Part shown: positions 34,019 through 42,200 of the stretch, piece after piece
How positions within the stretch are numbered: the stretch's first letter is position 1
Layout: every line of letters begins with the position of its first letter
From: Rhodanobacter sp. MP7CTX1
Lineage (GTDB): Bacteria; Pseudomonadota; Gammaproteobacteria; Xanthomonadales; Rhodanobacteraceae
NCBI RefSeq assembly: GCF_014205795.1
Contig: NZ_JACHCN010000006.1
Span: forward strand, 124,001 to 188,000
Length of the DNA stretch: 64,000 bases
Direction of reading: 5' to 3'
Translations under genes and position numbers: made by a program
Notes under the pieces: model-generated
The model's database searches: none
The model's input: the letters and a program-made list of their open reading frames with translations, nothing else
What the model was told of the DNA's origin: nothing

Positions 34019-34438
34019 TTACGCCTTTTTGACCTTGCTTGCCTTCGCGCGCGGGCCCGGGGCCGCGTTCTTTTTCAATTTCGTCTGGTTGTACTCAATG
34101 GCAGCACGGACGAGGCCTTTCAGAGCGCGCTTGTTGATCTTGTCGCCCTCGAAAAAATCGATCGCCCGCCATGTGCTGCCTCCGAGCCCTGCGTTGAAGA
34201 GCTTGTCGGGATCTTCGAGCTGCGCCCCGTGAGAAAAAGTAAGCTTCACCTTACCCTTGTGCGCATTGGCGACCGCGATCATTCCGTCACGAGACCACAC
34301 CGGGCTTCCCATCCACTTCCACTCTTCGACGATTTCCTTGTCGACCTCAAGGATGGCATTGCGAACGTCAGCGAACGTCTTTCCACGCCAGTCTGTGATT
34401 CCTTCAATCAGCTGGTCAACGCGTTCCAATCGATTCAT
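34019..34438 (-). CDS. DUF1801-domain protein
   Basis: A 139-residue protein of the DUF1801 (YdhG-like) family. The fold recalls frataxin-type proteins, and some members are annotated as iron-chaperone-like. Visible signature: WRGKTFADVRNAILEVDKEIVEEWKWMGSPVWSRDGMIAVANAHKGKVKLTFSHGAQL. A lysine- and alanine-rich tail (LKKNAAPGPRAKASKVKKA) could contact nucleic acid. The ATG at 34438 has GGAG at 6 bases; a longer start lacks one. It is followed upstream by a VOC protein on the same strand, 54 bases away. Function unknown. Confidence 0.85.
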   Translation of the reverse strand: MNRLERVDQLIEGITDWRGKTFADVRNAILEVDKEIVEEWKWMGSPVWSRDGMIAVANAHKGKVKLTFSHGAQLEDPDKLFNAGLGGSTWRAIDFFEGDKINKRALKGLVRAAIEYNQTKLKKNAAPGPRAKASKVKKA

Positions 34439-34492
34439 GGGATTCTCCGGGCCCTTTCTGGCCATTCGATTTTCAACCGACGACGTCTTGGC

Positions 34493-34903
34493 TCAGCGCA
34501 GCTGCTGGATACGGATCATGTTGCCTGCGGGATCGCGAACGGCGCAGTCGCGAACCCCGTACGGCTGGTCGGTCGGCTCCTGAACGATATCGGCGTCGCG
34601 AGCCTGTAGCTGCTCGAACGTGCCCTTCAGGTCCCTCGTGGCCAGGAGCAGGATGCCGAAGGTCCCTTTGGCCATCATCTCGGCAATCGTGCGGCGTTCG
34701 TCGTCGGTGACGCCGGGGCTCGCATCCGGCGGATACAGCACGATGGAGGTGCCGGGCTGGCCCGCGGGGCCGACCGTGATCCAGCGCTTTCCGCCATATC
34801 CGACGTCGTTGCGTACCTCGAAGCCGAGGTTGTCGCGATAGAAGGCCAGGGCGGCGTCCGGGTCGTTCTGCGGCAGAAAACTCGCGTGTATGGTGATGTC
34901 CAT
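34493..34903 (-). CDS. VOC-family glyoxalase-like protein
   Basis: A 136-residue vicinal-oxygen-chelate protein. The N-terminal SFLPQNDPDAALAFYRDNLGFEVRNDV and C-terminal GVRDCAVRDPAGNMIRIQQ mark the two beta-alpha-beta modules. The usual C-terminal metal-binding Glu is replaced by Arg (MIRIQQ), so it may bind ligands without catalysis. This wording is common in the bleomycin-resistance/EhpR subgroup. It is probably cotranscribed with the AraC-type gene upstream (36 bases) and the DUF1801 gene downstream. Confidence 0.86.
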   Translation of the reverse strand: MDITIHASFLPQNDPDAALAFYRDNLGFEVRNDVGYGGKRWITVGPAGQPGTSIVLYPPDASPGVTDDERRTIAEMMAKGTFGILLLATRDLKGTFEQLQARDADIVQEPTDQPYGVRDCAVRDPAGNMIRIQQLR

Positions 34904-34938
34904 GGTGCCTCTCTCAGCGGTGGTGAAGTCCTCGGCGG

Positions 34939-35394
34939 TCAGTCTAGTTCCGGCTCGGTGGGCGGCGCTTCTCGATTCCTGATCGGCCGGGTCACCTGTT
35001 TCGCCATGCAGGAGGGGATCCCCTCCGTCGCGTGCGTCTGCTGGCGCCGATAGGTCCCGGGTGACATGCCGACCAGCTCGGTGAACCGCGTGCTGAAGGT
35101 ACCCAGCGACGCGCAGCCGACCTCGAAACAGACCTCGGTGACACTGAGGTCGCCACGACGAAGCATCGCCATCGCCCGTTCGACGCGCCGCGTCATCAGA
35201 TAGGAGTATGGCGATTCACCGTAGGCGAGCCGGAACTGGCGGCTGAGGTGACCGGCTGACATATCCGCACCACGGGCCAGCGCCTCGACATCCAACGGCT
35301 GCGCGTACTCCCGGTCGATCCGGTCGCGAACGCGGCGCAGCCGTGCAAGGTCGCGTAAATGCTGCGCTGTGGTGGGTTTGCTGGTCACCCGCAT
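34939..35394 (-). CDS. AraC-family transcriptional regulator (DNA-binding domain only)
   Basis: A protein of about 151 residues consisting almost entirely of an AraC/XylS double HTH: DREYAQPLDVEALARGADMSAGHLSRQFRLAYGESPYSYLMTRRVERAM, then SVTEVCFEVGCASLGTFSTRFTELVGMSPGTYRRQ. It lacks the usual N-terminal sensor domain, so it may act like SoxS/MarA-type one-domain activators. The tail of about 30 residues is charged. A TTG at 35424 is an alternative start; neither start has a clear ribosome binding site. It leads a three-gene group with the VOC and DUF1801 genes, which it may regulate. Confidence 0.85.
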   Translation of the reverse strand: MRVTSKPTTAQHLRDLARLRRVRDRIDREYAQPLDVEALARGADMSAGHLSRQFRLAYGESPYSYLMTRRVERAMAMLRRGDLSVTEVCFEVGCASLGTFSTRFTELVGMSPGTYRRQQTHATEGIPSCMAKQVTRPIRNREAPPTEPELD

Positions 35395-35625
35395 GATCGT
35401 TTCACGTCGTGCCGGAACGCTCAAGCCCGTGACGTAGTGCTGGCAATCCCTCGTTGCGGCCCGAGATGGCTGGAGTTGCCCGTGGAGAAGATTATCGGTC
35501 TGTGTCAGACCGAATCGAAGAGCGCCCGGCGATGGCGTGACGTTCTGTTTTGAGTCGAAGACGGTTCGCGGAATGCCCGCTTCACGATGCGTGACGTTAC
35601 AACCACCATCGCGGAAAGCGGTGGG

Positions 35626-35940
35626 TCACTTGACTGTCACGGCTCGAATCGGATCCACGGGCGATGACACCCATATTTCGTCGCCAGACTGCATTACAAA
35701 CACATATCGCCCCGCTTCGACGCAATCGACTTCCAGCACTGACTGCGATGGCCCCCAAGGCCGCTCCGATGGAATGCTCACTTCGGTAACGTCTTCAAAG
35801 ACGATTGAAAAAGGATGCTGTAAATCGCTACTTGGTACCCCGTGGAAGTGCAGGGTGCACCGTCGACCTGCCCAATCGAACACGATTGACGCGAGCGTCG
35901 CGTCATGCAGCCCCATCAATGCCTCGGGAACGTCACTCAC
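35626..35940 (-). CDS. Hypothetical protein, 104 residues
   Basis: I do not recognise the family. The protein is compact, beta-rich and acidic. It begins LMGLHDATLASIVFDWAGRRCTLHFHG, has alternating hydrophobic strands (YVFVMQSGDEIWVSSP), and has no signal or membrane segment. The LHDA(T)L opening resembles small immunity-like or DUF-type beta proteins often found singly in proteobacteria, but no polymorphic toxin is adjacent. A plausible coding composition and the lack of overlapping genes support it. The start has no strong ribosome binding site. Confidence 0.6.
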   Translation of the reverse strand: MSDVPEALMGLHDATLASIVFDWAGRRCTLHFHGVPSSDLQHPFSIVFEDVTEVSIPSERPWGPSQSVLEVDCVEAGRYVFVMQSGDEIWVSSPVDPIRAVTVK

Positions 35941-36144
35941 ACGCGCACCTCACTCGCAGCCATGCGCAGCGTACCTGTGCAACGACGATGATGGGAAGTA
36001 GCGGTTCACGCTGAATTGGCCGCATTCGACTCGGAGCGCATGGTCTGGTCGAGCATGCATCGCCTTTACATTCGCGGCGAGACCATAGCGTCGTAGAACT
36101 CCCGGCCGGCCCTCTACTCCGGCCTCTCTCTTGGGAATCTGACT

Positions 36145-36543
36145 ATGCCAACGGCTCACACCGATCAGGGGATCGTTCGTATCCGGTCCGCACAAAACGT
36201 TCCGCAAACCATGGAGAAGCTCGAGCAGCTGTTCCGTGCCCACGGGTTGACGATCTTTGCGCGCATCGACTTCAGCGGGGACGCCGCACGTGAAGGGCTA
36301 ACCATGCGCCCGGAGCAAATGCTCATCTTTGGAAATCCCAAGAGTGGGACACCGTTGATGCAACAAGCTCCGACAGTCGGGCTGGATCTCCCCTTGAAAG
36401 CACTGGTCTGGGAAGACGATCAGGGCGCTACCTGGGTGGGTTACAACACACCCGACTACATCACGCAGCGGCATGGCCTGCCCTCTGCCATGAGCGCGAA
36501 CCTTGCCGGCGCTATTCCTCTCCTGCAACAAACTTCGGAATAA
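36145..36543 (+). CDS. DUF302 domain protein
   Basis: A 132-residue protein that is almost entirely one DUF302 domain (PF03625), a small alpha/beta fold of unknown function found alone or fused to redox proteins. Recognisable stretches are QNVPQTMEKLEQLFRAHGLTIFARIDFSGDAAREGL and RPEQMLIFGNPKSGTPLMQQAPTVGLDLPLKALVWED. Its ATG lies 12 bases after CTCTTGGGAA, a weak ribosome binding site. No signal peptide. It stands alone between two minus-strand genes. Confidence 0.88.
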   Translation: MPTAHTDQGIVRIRSAQNVPQTMEKLEQLFRAHGLTIFARIDFSGDAAREGLTMRPEQMLIFGNPKSGTPLMQQAPTVGLDLPLKALVWEDDQGATWVGYNTPDYITQRHGLPSAMSANLAGAIPLLQQTSE

Positions 36544-36659
36544 GTTGAGTCGGCGCAGCTAGCGAGACGCCCAGGGCATTGAGTGCCATGCAGACATTCA
36601 AAGCCGGAGCGCCGAGGAAGATCACTACATGCGCTGTCCGCAGTCGCATCGAGTGATGA

Positions 36660-37106
36660 TCATTTGTGTTCGTGCTTCAGCATGTAGTCAACCACGGTCA
36701 CGTATTCCTTGAAGTCCAGACACTGGTTCTTCTCGGTGTCAAACATCGACATCGGCGGCGCTGACGTGCCGGCGTTCTTGATCAGTGTCAGGTGGGCGTA
36801 CTCCGCCGCGTTCAGGCAACCGTTCTTGTCGGTATCCATCGCCACGAATTGTTCGTGCAATCGACGCAGCTCTGCCTCCGCTTGCAGCTGATGCCAGCCG
36901 GCGCGGAATTCGGCCGGCGATAACGCGCCGTTATGATCGGTATCCCAGCGGGTAAAGAGCGCATCGGCTTCATCGGCTGGCGGCGCCGCCGCGGCTGGTG
37001 TCTTTGTCGGTGTCGCCGGGGTTGACTGCGCCTGCACCGCGTTCGCGATGAGCAGCGTCGCGATAAGACACACCGCATAACCTACCCTACTCCCACGCCT
37101 GTTCAT
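36660..37106 (-). CDS. Exported EF-hand calcium-binding protein
   Basis: A 148-residue secreted or periplasmic protein. A signal peptide (about 1-26, ending ANAVQA) and a Pro/Thr/Ala linker precede three EF-hand loops: D55-T-D-H-N-G (55-66), D91-T-D-K-N-G (91-102) and a weaker D123-T-E-K-N-Q (123-134, lacking the loop glycine). Calcium binding is expected for the first two. Its ATG overlaps the stop of the TIGR03032 gene by four bases, and GGAGGG lies upstream. It ends a same-strand cluster below the giant autotransporter, where calcium could matter for surface proteins (inference). Confidence 0.85.
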   Translation of the reverse strand: MNRRGSRVGYAVCLIATLLIANAVQAQSTPATPTKTPAAAAPPADEADALFTRWDTDHNGALSPAEFRAGWHQLQAEAELRRLHEQFVAMDTDKNGCLNAAEYAHLTLIKNAGTSAPPMSMFDTEKNQCLDFKEYVTVVDYMLKHEHK

Positions 37107-38341
37107 GACGTCACACCCTCCGGCTGCAACTCCGTCTCGAACGTGATGAGTTCCCGGATCTCGGGCGTACGAAGTCCCACCATCATCGGGTTGCGCACAT
37201 TCGGCAGGAAGCACAGGTCGAAGATTTCGGAGATGTCGCCCTCGAAGCGGATCCAGTGCAGCACGTCACCGTTGGTGAGCGAGATGATCTGCACACCGCA
37301 CCACGGCTCAACGTCGTGCTTGGTCAGTTCTGCATCCAGCTGCAGCCCTTCGAAGCGCTGGTTTCTCGGCTTGGACAAACCCACCGCCGCAGTGTTACCG
37401 AAGATCGACAGGCCGCGCACAAACCCGGGCAGGAACGCGTGCGGTACAAACGACTTGGTCGCGAAGTCCACCCAACCCAGATGACCGGCGCCCGCATTGA
37501 GCACCCACAGCTTGCCGTTGGCCCAACGCGGCGAATGCGGCATCGACAGGCCTTCGCAGACGATCTCGTTGGTGTCGATGTCGATCACCACGCCACCGTT
37601 GTGGCGCCGGTCGCGCCAGCCATCCACCGCATCGCTCTTGCAGACCGCAGTGACGTACTTGGGCGCGCCGTCGACCATCGCCAGGCCATTGAGGTGGCAG
37701 CGATCTTCCGGTGCCAGCTTGGTAATGAAGTCCGGCTTCCAGATCGCCTTGAAGCTGTGCGTCTGGCTCAGTTCGGCGAGACAGGAATACTTGGTGTTGA
37801 TGAAGACGACCTTGCCATTCTTGCGAATGCCCAGCTCATGGATATCCAGGTCACCGATCGTCTGCGCGTTGCGCGGCACATAGCATTTGTCGAACTGGCC
37901 ATGGATCACCTCGTTCGAACGCAGCACGTTCTCGAAGCGCCACAGCTGGTACAGGCCGCCCAGGTAAATGCGCTGGGCATTGCCGACGATACCCATGGCG
38001 CGCTCGAACAGACGCTCGAAGAACGACACGCGGCCGAGCTTGTCGCTGCCGACCAGGTACACGCGACCGGTCTGGTAGGAGGAAATCGCCAGGGAGAGGT
38101 TGCTGCTGGCCAGCCAGGCGGCCAGTCCGCGCGAACAGCTTTTCTCGACGTTCGGCTGAGGCGGCTGGGCTACCTGTGCGGGCGCCGAGCCAGCCGGTGT
38201 GGCAACTTCGGGGACAGACGCTGGCGAGGCAGCTTCGGCACTGACGGACTGCAGACCCACGGCCATCTCGCCCTTGTCGCCGACTTCCTGCAGGTTGGTA
38301 TCGGACGCTTTATCTTTACTTGCCACGGAGTTCTCCACCAT
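37103..38341 (-). CDS. TIGR03032-family protein (DUF4915)
   Basis: A protein of about 412 residues with a disordered Pro/Ala/Ser-rich N-terminal 75 residues and then the TIGR03032/DUF4915 domain. The latter is a beta-propeller-like family starting LAAWLASSNLSLAISSYQTGRVYLVGSD and including LYQLWRFENVL, CYVPRNAQTIGDLDIHELG, CHLNGLAMVDGAPKYVTAV and HSPRWANGKLWVLNAGAGHLG. No signal peptide is evident. The ATG at 38341 lacks a good ribosome binding site; a TTG at 38386 is the alternative. The family often neighbours large surface proteins and TPR or sulfotransferase genes, but its biochemical role is unknown. Coupled to the EF-hand gene. Confidence 0.82.
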   Translation of the reverse strand: MVENSVASKDKASDTNLQEVGDKGEMAVGLQSVSAEAASPASVPEVATPAGSAPAQVAQPPQPNVEKSCSRGLAAWLASSNLSLAISSYQTGRVYLVGSDKLGRVSFFERLFERAMGIVGNAQRIYLGGLYQLWRFENVLRSNEVIHGQFDKCYVPRNAQTIGDLDIHELGIRKNGKVVFINTKYSCLAELSQTHSFKAIWKPDFITKLAPEDRCHLNGLAMVDGAPKYVTAVCKSDAVDGWRDRRHNGGVVIDIDTNEIVCEGLSMPHSPRWANGKLWVLNAGAGHLGWVDFATKSFVPHAFLPGFVRGLSIFGNTAAVGLSKPRNQRFEGLQLDAELTKHDVEPWCGVQIISLTNGDVLHWIRFEGDISEIFDLCFLPNVRNPMMVGLRTPEIRELITFETELQPEGVTS

Positions 38342-38434
38342 CTTGTTAGGGTCACGCTTCAACAATGAATCCTGTGCGTCGCCCAAGAGTACGCCCTGGG
38401 CGTGTGACGCGTCGGTGTTGCGTGACGGGCAGCG

Positions 38435-38737
38435 TCATTTCTTGCGTTCGTCTGCCGCCGCAGGCTGCGGCGGTTCAACCCGCCAGATCCGCACCGAGTC
38501 GTCATCGATCTTGCGCCGTACGGTGTGAATACCCTTCAATCGCGCCCACTGCATGAGCCGCTCGGCATTGTCGGTAAGGAACGTACCGAAGTGCACGGCG
38601 AGCACAAGACTCTCGCCATCCTTCAGTTGCAGGAGTTGTTTCTGCTCGATCGAAAGCGGCTTTCTATGCCTGAGCGGAAACGGAATATCGCGCTCGATCT
38701 CACCCACCGTGTAGCCTTCAAATACGCTCTTGCCCAT
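38435..38737 (-). CDS. Small paralogous protein B of a tandem pair
   Basis: A 100-residue protein. With its upstream neighbour it shares the order: IPFPLR near residue 20, LSIEQKQLLQL then DGES(L)VL (37-46), an A-ExLMxWAR helix (58-67), and a closing RRKIDDDSVRIWRV. The PFPxR...GDSF...R..RIWR layout resembles a small domain seen in many phage and bacterial hypothetical proteins (recalled, not checked). GAGG lies 7 bases upstream of the ATG, and the previous gene ends 9 bases away, so they are cotranscribed. No membrane segment. Function unknown. Confidence 0.75.
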   Translation of the reverse strand: MGKSVFEGYTVGEIERDIPFPLRHRKPLSIEQKQLLQLKDGESLVLAVHFGTFLTDNAERLMQWARLKGIHTVRRKIDDDSVRIWRVEPPQPAAADERKK

Positions 38738-38746
38738 GTCTGTTCC

Positions 38747-39046
38747 TCAGACGGTACCTAGCCGCCAGATCCGGGCGGTATCCTTGTCGATCATGCGATA
38801 TGCGAGCCGCACATGACGGCCCCGAGCCCAACTCGCCAGACGAGTAGCGATGTGTGCCGCATCCTGGGAGTGCGCCTTCGCAGTGACGTCTTGGTCTTCA
38901 CTGATCCGGATGGTCTGCAGTACGAAGCTGTCGCCGTCCACCAGTTCGAGCACGCGTTGCTGTCCGATCGTGAGTCCCGAATCCATGCGTTGAGGAAAAG
39001 GCATGCCGGATTTGATACTTGCCACGTCATAGAGCTTGGTATCCAT
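38747..39046 (-). CDS. Small paralogous protein A of a tandem pair
   Basis: A 99-residue protein paralogous to the next gene. MPFPQR is followed by LTIGQQRVLELVDGDSFVLQTIRI, a helix HIATRLASWARGRHVRLAYRMI and the ending DKDTARIWRL. The start was chosen at the ATG with GAGG 8 bases upstream; an upstream in-frame extension is unlikely. It lies 171 bases after the giant autotransporter stop on the same strand, so a partial readthrough transcript is possible. Soluble, no signal peptide. Function unknown. Confidence 0.75.
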   Translation of the reverse strand: MDTKLYDVASIKSGMPFPQRMDSGLTIGQQRVLELVDGDSFVLQTIRISEDQDVTAKAHSQDAAHIATRLASWARGRHVRLAYRMIDKDTARIWRLGTV

Positions 39047-39217
39047 GGCGATCACCTCGAGGCTGTTGGCTTCCGATCCACGGCGGCGGTGCGCCGCGGT
39101 GTCCATGCGTCAATCGAACGGAGCCGCAAACTGCCCTGACGCTCCTGCTTTCCTCCGATGTAGAGAGCCCGGTGTATCGCACCACCGGGCTCGCCACTCA
39201 TCCTTTCATGCAGTCAC

Positions 39218-42200
39218 TCAGAAGGTGTAGCGCAGCCCGACCTGACCGCCGAAGAAGCTCTTCAACGCGCCACCGTCCTGCCAGTTCAACCCGCCAAACA
39301 CCGCCAGCTTGCCGAGCTGCACGTTGAGGCCGGTTTCAGCCAACGCACTCGTGCCCTTGGTATCGGTCTCACCGAAGAACGTGTTGTTGACCGCGTAGCT
39401 GTTCTTCCCATCCAGCTCCTGCACCACCGACAGCGAGGCATATGGCATCCACACCGCATTGCTGCTGGCCGGCGTGTACGCCTTGCTGAACATCACACCG
39501 AAGCGAGCGCGTGAGGCATCGTCACCAGTGGACCGGAAGCCGGCCAGGCTGCCGGTCTGCGCGTTGATGTTGTCCACCTTGGTCAGCGTGTACTGGAACT
39601 GCGGTGCGATCTGCAGACCGTTCGACAGCGTCCAGGTCTTGCCCACTTCCAGGTTGAACGCATCGGCATTGCCATGGATCGAGGCGTAACCGTTCGGCGC
39701 ATGCAACCGATCGTTGAAGCTCATCCAGCGGTAGGACGCATCCACGTACAAGCCGCTCGAGGCGATCCAGGTGCCGTACACACCGGCGGTGTTGCCGGTG
39801 ATCTGGCTCGAGTCGGCCTGGTTACCGTCAAGCGACTGGTTCGCCCGTGATTTGGAGAACAACGCACCGGCCTTGAGTTCATCGGAGATCGCGAAGTCCA
39901 GACCCACTTCTTCACCGGTGTTGCTCTGGTCGAAGCCAAAGTTGCCGTTCTGACCGAAGTTGCCGGCCGAGTGATCCGGCGACACCGTACCGCTGTCGGC
40001 GAAGGCGCGGGTCCACAAGCTCAAACCACCCTTGATCGTCTGGCTTACGGCGCCCATGCGATCTTCCAGCGTACCGATCTGACTGTTCATCAGACTTTGC
40101 ACACCGGGAGCGGCCGAGGCAGCCAGCGTGCCCAGTTCGCTCAAGCCGGTCACCGTCACGCCGACACCGACGCCGGACGGTGGTGGGGTGACCGGAGGCG
40201 GTGTCGTTACCGGTGGTGGTGTGGTTACGGGCGGCGGTGTGGTTACTGGAGGTGGCGTGGTCGCGGCGACCGCCAGCCCAAGCGAGAACGTGTTCGGGGT
40301 GCTCACGATGGCCTCGCTCAAGCCCAGGAAGCTCTTGGGCTGAGTGAACGTGCCCAGCACGAACGCGTTGGCGGCCGAGGTGCCGCTCACCAGCACCAAG
40401 GGGATCATGGTGGACGCCTTGGTCGGATCCGTCAGCAAGTTCACGTTGACCGTGTTCACGCTGCCGGCCACCACGTTGCCGTTGATTTTCAGCTGATCGC
40501 CGGTGCCGTTCGCACCGTCCACATCCATGTCGAGCTGACCATTGCCGGCAAAGTTGCCGGCGATCGTCAGTGTGTTGTTCGCCTCGCCGTTCTGGAAGTT
40601 GATCGTGCCGTTGTTGGTGAACGGGTTGGGATTGACCGGCGTGCCGGTGCCCATCGTGATGGTGTTGTTGCCCAGCACGGTGATCACGCCGGTACTGGTA
40701 TTGGTGAACTGGTTGCCGGCTGGGTCGCTGCCCAGACTGATCGTGGTGGTGTTGAGATGGATCGTGCCGGTATTGGTGATGGTGTCGTCACCGGCACCGA
40801 AGTCCGAGGCACCCACCGCGTTCCAGGTGCCGGCGTTGCTCAGGGTGTCGTTGCCTGCACCGGTCTGGATCGCCCCGTTGATGATGCCACTGTTGTTGAG
40901 GATGGCGTTTGACACGCCGGTGCTCAGCACCGCGACGCTGCTGTCCGCGGCCGAGTTGGCGGTGATCGTGCCGCTGTTGATCAGCGTGACATTGGTCGGG
41001 CTGTTGAAAGCCACACCCACCGCCGAGGTCGCATTGCTCGCGAGGATATGACCGGTGTTGCTGAGGGTCACATCGCCAGCGGAGGTGATCATCGCACCGT
41101 AGGCTTTGCCGCCCACGCCGTTGAAGGTCGCCATGAGCACACCGTCATTGTTCGTGGTCAACGCGCCGGTACCGGTGTTGGTCAGTGACAGGCCGGTCGC
41201 CGTACCGCTGGTGCCGGTCACCGTGGCGTTGATGGTGCCACCCGTGTTGAGAGCCACCGCGACGCTGTAGCCGTTGGCGGAGATGCCGGTGGCGGTGGCC
41301 GTTGTGCCCGTCGCCGTGGCGTTGATGGTGCCACCGATGGTGCCAGCAGAGTTGAGGGCCACCGTCACGCTGTTGCCGCTGGCGAAGATACCCGTAGCGG
41401 TGGCAGTTGCACCCGTCGCCGTGGCGTTGATCGCGCCACCGGTCGTGCCAACGGTGTTGAGGGCCGCCGATGCAATATAGCCGCTGGCGAAGATGCCTGT
41501 AGAGCTCGCCGCGGTAGCGCTCGTGGCGTTTGCGGTGACCGTGCCCGCATTGATGACGCTGACGAAACCCTGCGCCGAACCGTTGATCGCAGACAGACCG
41601 ATCGCCGTGGCCGAACCAGTGGCCACGGCGTCAGTGACTGCCTCGGCGGCAACCTGACTTTCGTTGTCGATCGTGATGCCATGGCCGGCGCTGACAAGCG
41701 ATCCACCATAGCTGCCGACCTTGACCACGCCGGACAGTCCGGTTGCGAAGGTGCTACCCGCGCCGTAGGTGGTTTCCGCGCTGGCCGAAATCAATCCTGC
41801 GCTGTTGGTGATTTTGATGTCGCCCAGAGCAAGGCTGCGCACGACGGAGTTGCCCACGGTGGATGTCGCCAGGATGCCGTTGGCCGTGGTCAGACCATCG
41901 TCGGCAAAGTAGGCGGACTGAGCGGTCGCCGAAATGCTGCCCGTGTTGCTGATGCTGAAATTGCCGTAAGTACCGTCGGAATTGATGCCCGCCGCCCAGG
42001 CGCCGTGCGGCGCGTGAAAGTAGGGACTGCCATTGTTGGAACGATCGAAAGCCGTGATCGAGCCGCTATTGCTGATGACGGTATCGCCGTAGTGGGCGGC
42101 GTATCCGTTCTTGGTGTTGATGCCGACGGCGCTGCCGGTCAGCGGCGTGGTCGAGATGACGTCGGCAACGATCGAGCCGGCATTAGTGACCGTGGTGACG

